A DNA stretch of 64,000 bases, from contig PQWQ01000006.1 of assembly GCA_002943765.1 (NCBI GenBank), positions 2,604,001-2,668,000 of the forward strand, given 5' to 3'. Positions 28,501 through 39,750 of the stretch are shown here, piece by piece. Every line of letters begins with the position of its first letter. Position 1 is the first letter of the stretch. The notes below the pieces were generated by a model. The model was not told the DNA's origin. It worked only from the letters and a program-made list of their open reading frames with translations, and did no database searches. Made by a program: the position numbers and the translations under genes. The stretch comes from Psoroptes ovis. Taxonomy: Eukaryota > Arthropoda > Arachnida > Sarcoptiformes > Psoroptidae.

Positions 28501-31500
28501 TTAATGGTTTTCCATCTTGTTTTTTCTCCATGCTTTGTTTTGCGATTGAAAATGAATTATTATTATCAATTGAACATTTTTTCATTCCAAAGCCGGTTGC
28601 ATTGCGACAGCAAACAGAAAAGAATGAAATTAATGATGATAATATTTTTCTTGTCTATCATTTGATTTGTTTTTGGTGGTGGTGGATATATAATAATTTT
28701 ATAATCTTTTAGTTTTAACACGATTCAAAAATCTGTGAAACACAATATTAATCTTATCATTATGTATTTATTAATATTTTCCAATATTTTTCCTTTCAAT
28801 TTGTTCATCAAATTGAATAATAAATGGCCATTGGAAACAAGTGAAAGGCCAATTCTAACGAGACAAATCTAACAATACTTTGGTCATTGTCTGTGCAGTA
28901 TTATTGAATGAATCAATTGATTTAATTGGTAATTTTTTTCTCAATTTCGAAATATATTAAATGAAAATGTGAAAAATAGAAAAAAATAAATTTAAAACGA
29001 AATTTCTTCAATAATAATAATATATTTCAAAATCCATATGAAACAGCATTAAGGCACAAAAACTTTTAGACAAATAATACTAATAATAATAATGAAAAAC
29101 AATTGACTTTGATCCATTATTATTATTAATATTTATGGTTAATTCCGTTTGTATTTTTCAATTTTGAAACACACAAATGCACACATAGACACAATAATAG
29201 TAAAGTGAATTATTGAAATTATTGGCTGTAATTCCTAAAACATAAAAAAGTAAAATAAAAAAACAACAATCGGAAGCCGGAATTCGCCAAAACAAAACAA
29301 CAACAGCCATAACAATCAATATTATTTCAAATAAATGCATGCAAACACATACAAACTTTTTACAAAAAACACCATAAAAATACACGGAATCAAACAGTGA
29401 CTTTGAGAAGAAATTAATTTTGAAACAAAACCAAAAAACCATGAATCAAATTCTTGAATATTTGAAATATTTCAATTTAATTCTTCCATTTCATTCCATT
29501 CAATTCAAATTCAATCCTTTGATTTCGCTCCCACAACTTTGAGGCTTTTGTTTCATTTGTGCTCCATATTTTTCCAGAAGTGATACATGTTTCGGTATGA
29601 ATTGGATAAATATAAGCCTAATGTGGTGTAACTGCACACATAACACACACTTAGAGATTCTTCTGATTTCTTAATCATAATTAAACTAAATTGAAAATAA
29701 TGATAATCATGATTTCTGTCTTTATTGTTACAACGAAACCAAAACAAAGCAGAAAGAAATACTGATTCAATTCATACAAATAATTCAATTCGATCTAATG
29801 GATAATCTAATATTAATGAATGAATGAAATGAAATCAACTTGTACCGAATAATAACAACGATTCAAAATATAAATAATAATAATCAATGAATGAAAATTA
29901 ATGAATAAATGAATAGTAAAAAACCCATATTCATCTATCTATCTATATATAAACAGATATATGAATGTATTGATATATTTTTTGACGCCGACGCCTAATA
30001 ATAATAATAGCGATACCATGAGACTTTACTCGATTCTTTGAGACCAAAACAAAGCGAAAAACGTCAAAATTTCGGCTAAATCACCATTATTATTTTCGGG
30101 TAAAAGTTATAAGTTGTTCCTTTTATATCATTCATTTTTTCACTCAAAAAAACTTTATCGTTTTGGTATATTTTGTACACACATTTGAATCCATATTCAC
30201 AACAACGCTGATGATGATGATGATGAATAGATGAGGAAAAATATACGCCAAATGCCTTGGCGCCATTGTTGTTTTATTCTATTCCACTATTTTGACGGAA
30301 TGAAAGAATATCTCGAAAAAATAGGAAAATCTTTCATTTTTCTTCATTGAAAAATGGAATAAAAAATGAAAATCGAAAATATCCCAGAGAAAACCCGAAT
30401 ACTAAATAAGATTTGCGTGCTTGCGTGATTGCTTTTATACCATTTATTTTTAATACCACATTTTGGTACATTCGGTTTTTTATTTTTCGTTTTGTATATC
30501 GAGATATGACTGACGATATAATCATTTTATAAATGTGTAATGTAATGTAATATAAATGATTATATTATGGTGGGTGTAAAAAAAACAAAAATTCTTATCA
30601 CCATCATCATCACTTATTGTGTCTGTATGGAATTTATTCGTAATTCCATGTTCTCATCATGATTATCATCATCATCACTTATTATAAAATTGTTTTTTTT
30701 CTCAAAGAAGATTATTTCGAATCCAATTGATCTACTTTTTTCCTTCTTAATTTGATTTTTGTATTTTGCGTTATGTATTCTTTCTATTTGATCAATTTTA
30801 GACTTAAAATTTCAGTTTTTAACTAAATTTAAACCAAATGCTGTTTTTAAAAATAAATTCGATCGACCGGGAAGGACATTGTTTTCTTCGGGTATTTCTT
30901 TTTTTTCAGATCATATATAAATGATATATATTTTACTTTGAATCATTCGATTCAAATTTCCAAATCACTATGTTCCTATTATTATACATAAAGCCAGCAT
31001 ATATTGCGACATTAATTCATAACAATGAATTCAATGATTTCAACTTTTGATCATTTTATATATCATTGATATTCATTGGAATAAAGTAGTAGCAAATGAC
31101 CGAAAAAAAAGAAATGATGGCAGCTGAAAAATACCGAATATTCTTCTCCGATTCTCATTTGTTTGTATGGAAATTTTCGTTTTTTTTCGGTTTTATTCCA
31201 AAATAATGTTCCAGAATCATATTCTAACATTCCAATCCAATGGCAGCAGCAGCAGCAGTCGATTCTGATGTTACGATTTTTTCTTCGTTTTTCAGTCATG
31301 TGCTTTGCATTTTCTTTCTTAAATATTTGACTGAATCGTTTCATATATGAATTCCATTCCAACACAACCAAAATCATATAAATTGCCATTAATAATACCG
31401 AGTATTTATGGTTTTGAAACTATTTTTTATTTTATTTTTTTTTATATTTTGATTGTTTTCATTTTTGATTATTTATTTTTTGTCGATGTTTGTTTGTTGT

Positions 31501-34083
31501 TCATTTCAATTTTGAACATCCATTCGTTCGTTTCAAAAATATTTCATTTTATATCGAATCATTTCATAGATTGTTGTTCTTCGATAATGATGATGATTAT
31601 TTAAACGATAAAGTCTTAACATATTAGAATTTTTGATTTTTTTTCAAACTTAGAAATTTATTTCTGTGAATTTTATTATTTCAAAAAAATTGAATTCCAA
31701 AATTTCAAATTGTGTTTGACTTATTTTCTAACAAAGAAATAGTTGAATAAATTGTCATTATTCCAGACTCTTGTATTATTGGTATGTATGAAGACTTTCA
31801 CTTAATTTCATTTTATTTTCTTCTTTGATTCAAATATCTTTTTGAAGCTTGAAATGTTCCTTCAATTTCCAAGGTACAAAATTATCTATGATCAATTATT
31901 CATTGATAAAAATAGAAAAAAATGATGATGATTGAACATTATGGTTCTATGAGAAAATATTTGATTTTTTCAATTCTGTTCCCATTCATTTCATTATTTT
32001 ACTGTGATTATTTTTAGTTACATAGCTCTCGGCTCAAAAACTTTGATTAAATAAAACAAAACAAACAATATGAATGATTGAAAAAAAGGTAAAAATAGAA
32101 ATTCAATTGTTTAAATAATAATGAAAATTTTCCAAATGAAAAATTATTAGAAATCAACAAAATTCCCTCCAATAATTGCCATCATCTTCGTGATTGATTT
32201 GATTTGATGATCATTCAATTTAATTCAAAATTCTCTTTGAATTCAAACACACAACAGCTCATAATGATCAAAGCTACTAGCAAAAAAAGCTGAAGAATCA
32301 ATGACCATTTTATGGTTTCTTCACGTTTGATTTCGGTTTTGAATTCATGACTCTTAGCATGTTTGTATCTGTGTGCGCGGGTCTATAATCATTCAACCAT
32401 TGTATCACACACAGTCAAACAAACAAACATCATTAAATCGTCAAAGGTATAGGACACACATGCAAAAACACACACATACACATGATAATGATGATTGTTT
32501 GATGGTTGATGCTGTTGCTGCTGCTAAGATAGCTGCAAATAGCAAAATGGGAAGATAAAAAATGAAAATTCTCGTTTCTCTTTCAATTTTCTTCGAATGA
32601 ATATCATTGAATCGATCGATTTAAATGAATGTCTCATTTCTTCATATCGATGTAAATAAGGTGTGTATGTGTTTGTTTGAAGATGATGCTTTGAAGCAAT
32701 AAGAAATCTGAAAATAGAAAAATTTCAAAAATAAATGTCATTGTGTATTATTATTCATTTAGCCTGAAATGAAATTCATTTTTCTTCTTTGCTTGAAAAA
32801 TTACCATTAAACAACTCGTGAAAAAAGAGTGAAAAAAATGGTAATCATTAGTTTTGATTCATATGATCATTCGAGATGATTATTCGACGAAGAGAAAAAT
32901 TCAGAAATTCAATGGTCATTTGAATTTCGAAAAATCATTATTACCATTAAAATCATCATCATTATGATCATCAATGATTTTTTAATGATAGTTCTCAGTT
33001 TCTAGAAATTGAAGAGAAGTAAAAGAATTTCTTGAATAAAAATTTTCTTCTTCGTACCATTATCATGTTGTATCATCATTATTATCATCATCATCATTAT
33101 TGCTATTTCTATCAAATACGATGTACCATTGTGATAATGATAGGTATATTCGTTTGTTGGTTTGCTGGTCGGTTGGTTGTTTGGTTTTGAAAATATTAAT
33201 AATAAATTTGTGTATAAAAAATTTAAATTATTTAAACATTTATTCTCTTTGCTCTGTGTGTGTTGTTTTAGTGGTTAAAAAGAGACGAATCAAATATCAT
33301 CATCACCATTATTTATTTATTCATTACTCATTTATTATTATTCAATAGAGAAAATAATGGATTTTTTTCGACTGAATAAATTTTTTTTTTCAAATTTTTT
33401 TGATATTATGAAAATGAAAAAAATGGAAAAAATGAAAAATGATTTATTCATTTTCTATTCAACATTCGGTTAGTGTTGTTGTTTGATGGTGTTTGTTTGT
33501 TGGTTGGTTGTTTGTTTGTTGGCCCCTAGCCATTTGTTCATCATCATCGTCATTATCAACGTGTATATTTGTTTATTTATTTATTTATTCATTTATCAAC
33601 TTTTAATGGAAAAATTTTCATATTTATTTATGAACAATTTGTTTTTCATATATTTTCGTATATTTGTGGTGTGTAACCCAAAAATATTCAAATTCAATTT
33701 GTGTTTGAATGTTGTTTTTTTTTTGCTTTCGCTGAAAGAAATCCTTTGAATCCTAGAATTTCGAAACATTTTTTCCCGTATTCCGTTATATTCATCATCA
33801 TATGTTTTATTTATTTTTTCATTTTCATTTTTTGAATTTTCATTTTGTTTCATTTATTTACAGAATAATTGAATAAACAGCGAAATTAAAAAAAAATTGA
33901 AATGAAAATTGTGAAATAGCGAATAATTGGAGAAAATTCTCACAAATATAATCTACCGAATGGCAAAATTTAAACATATATTATTCATTGAAAATCCTTG
34001 TTTTTCCATATTAAAATTTTAATTCCATTCCATTTTTCATTAGAATTTATATTTTTCATCTTGTAATCATATTCTTCCATTCT
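16584..34083. other. 17-kb gene-poor AT-rich region
   Basis: No gene can be supported over this long stretch. It contains many ATT/ATC, CATT and TG/CA microsatellites, a 21-base T run at 21129-21149 and a TGTC-type tract near 22297-22318. Two short minus-strand open frames look less random than the rest (around 24297-24515 and 26022-26216). They are discussed as weak candidates, not annotated as genes. The stretch might be intergenic or hold distal regulatory DNA or long introns. Confidence 0.5.
21129..21149 (+). repeat. 21-base T homopolymer
   Basis: An uninterrupted run of T at these positions, in non-coding DNA. Confidence 0.9.
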
Positions 34084-34240
34084 CGAGCTACCCTGTAGAA
34101 TCCGGGCTTTTGTAGACATAATAGGTGTCAGAAGCTCGTTTCTACAGGTTTCTTGTTAATGGACCATCATCCAGCCGTCTTTTTCTATTTCAAGGAATTT
34201 CGGGCCATTTCGGACCATCATCAAGCAGAGTGATACGCGC
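34084..34240. other. GC-richer unclassified island with nested inverted repeats
   Basis: This short segment is visibly richer in G and C than its surroundings. CCTGTAGAA at 34092-34100 is the exact reverse complement of 34140-34148. CGAGCT at 34084-34089 is the exact complement of AGCTCG at 34133-34138. The two pairings interleave in an A-B-A'-B' order, as in a pseudoknot. Two near-copies of GGACCATCATC-AGC occur near 34163 and 34219. No protein similarity is recognised in any frame, and I could not match the core of a known self-cleaving ribozyme. It sits just outside the transposon-rich block and may be a fragment of another mobile element. Confidence 0.4.
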
Positions 34241-34633
34241 GTAAATATTGAAGATGAATGAAAATTTCAATGAATTTTGTGGTGAAAAATAATTTAATCA
34301 TTAAGTCCTTTCAAATTATGTTCTTATAAATTAATTTTTCAATATTTTCTTAAAAGAATTATTTTTCTTAGCAGATTTACTAATGGTCAATCAATATCTT
34401 ACTACATTTAATACTGATCTCAAAATTTTTGATTTGCAAAAAATTCCTCGTGCTGCTATCTGTCGACTTTTGAATTTATTTCATTGAAAATTTTTATTTT
34501 TAACCATAAATTTAATAAAAAAATTACTAATGAATTTTTTCAATAAACGATTTGTAACATTTTTTTTCTCATTTCATGAATCATTTGTTATTCTGGTCAA
34601 GTCCTTGCAGGCCTATACTTCTGTGATAATCAG

Positions 34634-35570
34634 TAAGGTGACCAACCGTACTTATTTTATGAGTACTGTACTTATTTTGGGCGAGCTGTACTCAATTTGA
34701 ATCCTGTACTTAAAAAGTACTTAATTTCAAAATTTGTACTCATTTGAATTTCAAAAACATTTTCTAGTTTATTTTATTTTAAATTCATTAATTAAAATTT
34801 AAATTTTGAATTTTAAATTAATTAAAATTTACTATGACAGTGATTCGAATTTGGCGCGCACACTTGTAAAGTATTTTCAGCAATCTTAACGCGTGCGTAG
34901 CATTTAAAAAAAGGTTAAATGGGAATTTTCTTGTTAAAAAGCAGCTTTGGTGTCGGTGTCAGATAAGTCTCAAATATATTCGTTTTTCAAATGATATCTT
35001 GCTTATCCCGAATCTGAATCGGGCATTATTACTATTCCAAAATTAAAAAGTGACATCTCTTAACATGACTTCTCATATCGAAAAATTTTTGAAATTTCGA
35101 TTTCGAAAACAGTTAAGTTATTTGAGAATTTCGAAAAAGTGTTTTTTCCATTGTTTTCATTCTAAATAATTCATAATAAGAGTGAAAAAATTGATAATTG
35201 TTCTATGTAAGTTTCAATAATATGATTGAATTTCAAATAGTTAACGATTAATTTGTTGTGATTTTGATTTTGTAGTATTCTACGATTTTCGAAGTCTAAA
35301 ATTACTTTCATCTTGATTTATCATTCAGTTCGTTGAGAAAATAATATAATTAAAATTTGTAATTTGTAAGTTTCCATCGCAAAAAAAAAAAAAAAAAAAA
35401 AAAATACATTCAGTCGAAAAATAACATCAAACGGGTAAGAATGAATAATTTTTATTTTGAATTCTGTATTATTATTATTATTATTTTGTATTTTTTTTTT
35501 TTTTGCTTTTTATATTTCAAGTATAATACAAAGTGTACTTTTTCTGAACAAAAAATAGTTGGTCACCTTA
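34634..35570. mobile_element. non-autonomous hAT-like DNA transposon with target duplication
   Basis: The 937-bp element is bounded by perfect 13-bp inverted repeats reading TAAGGTGACCAAC (34634-34646 and 35558-35570). The hexamer AATCAG lies directly outside both ends (34628-34633 and 35571-35576), giving a clean target duplication. Just inside the left end, TGTACT/GTACTT-type motifs recur at least five times within 110 bases, with another near the right end at about 35535. Such subterminal arrays are known in hAT elements, and the TAAGGTGACC start is hAT-like. hAT normally makes 8-bp rather than 6-bp duplications, so the superfamily is uncertain. There is no transposase frame. A 24-base A run lies inside (35381-35404). 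The element has inserted into the gag-like frame at 35571-35991. Confidence 0.82.
35381..35404 (+). repeat. 24-base A homopolymer
   Basis: An uninterrupted A run inside the hAT-like element. Confidence 0.9.
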
Positions 35571-35991
35571 AATCAGAGTAATTTGATGCGGTATATTCTG
35601 TTTCATTAAGATCAGGGAATTTTACATCATGGGATTCGGTGTGTTTTTCTTCATCATTATCGGTGTAATCTGTTTCATCAAGTTGGAGGTGCTTCGTTTT
35701 GGATGATTTGTTTTTTATAGAATCAATATTGGCATTAATCATCTTCAAGAACTTCTCGACCTTATCTAATTCGGTCGCTGGTATCTCTTCTGCATCATCA
35801 TAAACATATATTAAATCCGCGTGTAGTCTCTTAAGCTCGTTCTTTAGCTCATAGGCTATCATTAGATCTTCGTTACATACAGATGCAAGCGATATTCTTC
35901 GTCGAACATATTTCAATTTTCTAAATAATTCGTTTGCCTCTACTTTTTTCTCATTTAATCCGGTTTCCATGATTGGTTCGATAATTGACAA
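35571..35991 (-). pseudogene. gag-like retroelement fragment interrupted by transposon
   Basis: About 140 codons are open on the minus strand. They start at an ATG at 35991 and run into the inverted repeat of the hAT-like element, which supplies an artificial stop. The product is charged, with a helical, Arg/Lys/Leu/Glu-rich N-terminal half (residues 10-95, e.g. ANELFRKLKYVRRR) and an acidic DETDYTDNDEE tail. On the far side of the element the same frame continues for about a dozen codons before a stop, so the insertion broke a once-longer frame. The layout resembles the N-terminal gag region of BEL/Pao elements, and a BEL/Pao integrase piece lies 1 kb away on the same strand. It could equally be an unrelated small gene. 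I do not recognise a diagnostic motif. Confidence 0.45.
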
Positions 35992-36525
35992 TTGCTTTCA
36001 TGAACTTTGACAAATTTTCGGTATGGTTGGACGATTTGAACAATTGACAATTTTCTTCTAACTTTGATCACAGCAAAGACTAGATTCGTTCAATGTCTTC
36101 TGGTTGGAAACAATCGATTCAACAAACGGTTTTAATTGTTTATTTCAATGTAGTGATAATATCGGTCGGTTGATTCGTTGGATTAAAACTTCAACAATTA
36201 CAATTAACAAAACTTTATTTATCATCAAATTGGGTTGAAATAAACAGTGGCGTTTCCAATAGAAGACAAGACAAAAAGCGAATTATGATAATTTTAATAA
36301 AAATATTTTATTTCAAATTTTAAAACATCATCACAATATAAACGATAAAACAACAATAATTTGTTTTTCATGTTTTTATCATATGAAAACATACTTTGCC
36401 ATTCATCGGTCAACACAAGTGGTCACTAGGAGGCACTCTTTCACGAATGAATAAACAAAAAATACAAAATTCAGTCAAATAAAAAAATACTTTTTTACAA
36501 TGACTTCTTTTCTTCCTGGTCGACC

Positions 36526-36934
36526 GTGATAGACGTATTTTTTCATTATATTTTCACAACAGATGAAATATTGTGTACGGTCGCAGGAATTGTTAAAATC
36601 CAAGACTACGTGCAAATCCGCCTTTCTTCAGACACTTTAGAAGGCATAGCGATCAAAAAAATTCATAAGAACGGTGGCAGAAATCAGTTGCTTATAAAGA
36701 TACCATGCGGACTGTAATTCCAATTTTAAAAAGTTCATCCCTCAACTGCCGATACCGAAATTTTTTCGCCCAACGTTTCACAACATGCAGTTCATCAGCG
36801 GCCATGGTAATTTCGCAGGATACCTACATCGTAGAAGTGTAAAAGATTTACCTCTGTGCATCTGTGATGCATCTGCATTTCATAAATTCAACGAAGCGTC
36901 TAAGGAATGCTGGAAACGGTCACAGCACATGTGA
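36526..36934 (+). pseudogene. 5'-truncated R1-like non-LTR retroposon, end of ORF2
   Basis: Two frames joined by a frameshift near 36700-36720 give the C-terminal part of an R1/LOA-type reverse transcriptase ORF. The first frame has the post-RT segment in the form TTDEILCTVAGIVKIQDYVQ, matching the family pattern ttxxAlxvlaGipPixlxixeR. The second (36698-36934) reads FIPQLPIP, then MQFISGHGNFAGYLHR, then a C-x-C-x5-H-x8-C zinc-knuckle-like end, as in TQFLTGHGxFxxYLxR...CxC...H...C of these elements. Everything upstream of this is absent, which is typical of 5' truncation on insertion. It lies on the strand opposite to the BEL/Pao remains. It cannot encode a functional product. Confidence 0.8.
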
Positions 36935-36979
36935 ACCATCCACAAATCATCATTTCATCTGTATATTTTCATATCTCAG

Positions 36980-37580
36980 TTAATTCTGAATATTTTTTTT
37001 CAATTCGATTAATTTATGATGCCAATTTTTATTGATCGTCTTGTCTAAATAATCCAATACGGATGGATTAGGTTTTCTTCCATAAGCTAATTCAAATGGA
37101 CTAATCCATTTGTCATCATCTTGAACAATCGGTCTATTATTAATGGTAGATTCGATACGTAAAAATATTGATTTAGCCTCATCCATTGACTTAAATTTTT
37201 TATCAAAAATAGTTAGACAATTTTTCACTATTCTTATCATCCTTTCAATGCAACCATTCTCCCAAGGCGCATAAGGTTTGCAAAATTTCCATTCAATTGG
37301 ATGATAATTTTCTTTACTTTGTTTATTCAAATTTTCAAATAATTTTTTGATATCTTTGGCACTTTTTGTAAAGTTCTTGCTGTTGTCACTGTAGATCAAG
37401 GATGGTGTGCCTACTCTAGCAAAAATATTATTCAATGCCATTTTTGTACAATCAGCTGATAACGAATTAATTGCTTCAATGATAATCATTCTTGATGAAA
37501 AACATGTCGCTATTAAACACCAGAATTTTCTGCCATTTTTAAAATACAATAGCCCGAAAATGTAATGTAATTGAATGTAA
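36980..37580 (-). pseudogene. BEL/Pao-type integrase fragment
   Basis: The minus-strand frame ends at a stop at 36980-36982. It reads through an integrase core: YFKNGRKFWCLIATCF, then IYSDNSKNF with the second catalytic Asp, WKFCKPYAPWENGCIERMI with the catalytic Glu, and a STINNRPI motif followed by PFELAYGRKP. This is the BEL/Pao pattern. The N-terminal zinc finger, the first catalytic Asp, reverse transcriptase and protease are missing. At 37550-37580 the frame dissolves into a TGTAAT-rich repeat. The frame begins at a non-ATG codon, so this is a relic and not a gene. I could not find a matching pair of long terminal repeats. The order integrase then gag-like fragment along the minus strand is the reverse of a normal element and implies rearrangement or two copies. 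Confidence 0.82.
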
Positions 37581-38022
37581 TGAAAATATTTATTTCAATA
37601 TAATTTAGTAAATTTTAGTTCAATAAAGAAATCTTATAATTAAATGAAATGTTCAAAATCGTTTCAGTGTTTATATGTGCTCAGTGTATAACTAATTAAT
37701 AAATTTCATAATCGAATATAATTACAATACACATAACACATTACAGATTCCATACCTTCGATTTTCACTGTATACTTTTGTTACCGAACGAATCGCTTTA
37801 AATATTAAAATTCGATTTTTAGAACACATTTGACATTCAATGTATTTTGGATTTTGGTTTTGTTATTCGTGTTCATTCGAGTTTTTGTCGTGTTCGAAGA
37901 ACGAGTGAATTTTCTAATTTGTAATAAATTTTTATTTCCGTTTCACACGATTTAACGTTAATTTTGTTGTCGCCATCGTTTCGGTTTGGTTACATACTTT
38001 GATTTTCATTTCTTCATATATA

Positions 38023-38220
38023 TTGGGTTGTAAAATAAGTAATTGCCGATTTTTCTTAAGAAAGTAAAAGGCAATTTTACCAGCCAATAGAATTTTTATT
38101 TAAATTTTACATTTTCTATTTTCATTTTATATTAATTGATTAACCATTTATTAATATCATATACAAGAGATGCAAATGGCTGAGCAGAGCACCGATCAAT
38201 AAAAATTTATTATTATTATG
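38023..38220 (+). mobile_element. one end of a second mariner-type element
   Basis: The segment starts right after TA with TTGGGTTGTAAAATAAGTAA and then TTGCCGATTTTT. This is close to the terminal repeat of a widespread arthropod mariner lineage (TTGGGTTG...AAGTAATTGC...). No facing copy of the repeat was found in the following few kilobases and no transposase sequence is visible, so only one end survives. It lies directly against the 3' end of the BED-GNAT relic. Confidence 0.5.
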
Positions 38221-38234
38221 AATCATTTGTAGAA

Positions 38235-39150
38235 TTATGATAAATCTTTATAAAATTGTAATGCATCAGTAAAACCAAAATGTTTCAAGTTGCCTGCATT
38301 AGGTAATCGACCAACTCGTTGAAAACCATGAAGTTCACATATTTTTATTGGTAATGTTGGTAACATAAACTAAATCCGTATATAATGCTTTGAAATTTAA
38401 TTGTTTTGCTAAACGTATACATTGTTTGACCATGAAATTTGCCAGACCTTGTCTTCGATATTTTTTATGCACTAATAAGCCATAACTTGCTATATGTGAT
38501 GATCGTCCTGGAAAATTTGATTTCAAATGAAATCCACCAACACATAAATCATTAGTACCATCATTATTGATTTTACGTATAACAAAACAATATTTCGATA
38601 GAAAATATCGACGAAATTCTTCGATGGATGTTGTTTCTTGAAGATATGTTTGTCCCTCTTCGATAACTTCAGCAAATATTTCATATAAATTTTCAACATC
38701 AGATTCTTGCCAAGTATTTAGAAGATATTCGACATATTTGCGACTCGTATAATAAACAGGTAAACGTAATTGTTGACGATTTACGATATTAGTCTCAATG
38801 AAATCATTGTCATTACCATAAGGCGTATCGGTGCTTAAATTTTTTTGGACTGATTGTTTGTCAGTATTTGAAGATTGTTTAAGCCTTTCAAAATAATCAA
38901 CTGATTTATCTACATATGTGGGATGTTTTGATTGGAGATGCTTTTTTAATTTAGAAGGTTTCATACTTTCTGTTGTAAGTGATTTATGGCAGATTAGACA
39001 CTGAGGCCTTTGGATTCCATTTTCAACAATGTAACTGAATCCATATTGTTAGAACGATATTTTGTACTTGCGATTTCTGGGGACTGATTTTGCAGTGACC
39101 AATTTTTTTTGAGGACCATTTTCTTCTTTTAATAAAAGATATTTTTCCAT
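38235..39150 (-). pseudogene. broken BED zinc finger - GNAT acetyltransferase chimera
   Basis: Reading down the minus strand from an ATG at 39150, about 33 codons lead to an in-frame TAA at 39049-39051. The same frame then gives YGFSYIVENGI and a BED-type finger (QCLICHKSLTTESMKPSKL with a downstream HLQSKH), followed by DYFERLKQ. This is the N-terminal module of ZBED5/SCAND3-like hAT transposases. After a linker of about 50 residues, the frame continues into a GNAT acetyltransferase (YCFVIRKI, VGGFHL, then the acetyl-CoA loop KYRRQGLANFMVKQCI). At about 38340 a frameshift occurs. The next frame supplies the expected end (ICELHGFQRVGRLPNAGN ... DALQFYKDL) and stops at 38235. One nonsense codon and one frameshift make it a pseudogene as it stands. 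Starting at the internal ATG at 38964 would give 209 residues without the CxxC of the finger and without the GNAT end. Confidence 0.78.
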
Positions 39151-39750
39151 TTTAAGAGCAATACAAGTGAAAATAAAAAGATAAATTTCTCACAAATAAA
39201 TTTCAAATTCAAAGCTTTTCAATTCAGATTTTTTATCCTTTGATGGTTTCAACAAAACATGAGCCATTTGGCTGGCTGAAGTGAGTGAAACAATTGCTCA
39301 TTTTATACATGGCAATGACTCCTTTCAAAAAATCAAACTCACTCTAATCAGCTGAAAATGATAATAGCTTGCTGATCTTGATAATGGTCATAAAAATTTG
39401 ACATCATTATCTCTAACTACCTTAAAATTTTCTTCCAGTTCAAGAGGCGATAAGCTTAAAGTCCTTTTATGTTGATTCGAATGAAAAAAATTATTGAAAC
39501 ATATGCGCTCAAAAATCGATTGTATCGATAAATTCGTTCTCGAAAAAAAGAGAATGTTTACAGTGAAAAAAAAATGAAAATATTTCACGAAAAATTTTTT
39601 TTCATTCAAAAATAAAATTTACACGTCACAGTATCTTTAGGGAGATATGAAATTGAAATTCTTCAATTAAAAATTTATTGATCGATAAATTGGTAAACTG
39701 ATACATATTTGTGATTTCAACCACCAAAATTTTGGCTGCATAAAAAAATT
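39151..39750. other. intergenic spacer, likely promoter region of the next gene
   Basis: No gene is visible. The stretch separates the transposon block from the genic half. I could not identify a convincing TATA box or other defined element. Confidence 0.4.

Noticed and set aside
36229..36250. Short TTGGGTTG match to the mariner end at 38023
   Set aside because: Only eight bases agree and the following sequence differs, so it is not treated as a partner terminal repeat.
36000..36500. Long terminal repeat and primer-binding site for the BEL/Pao remains
   Set aside because: No duplicated sequence flanking the fragments was found, and TGG-starting candidates could not be tied to a tRNA with confidence.
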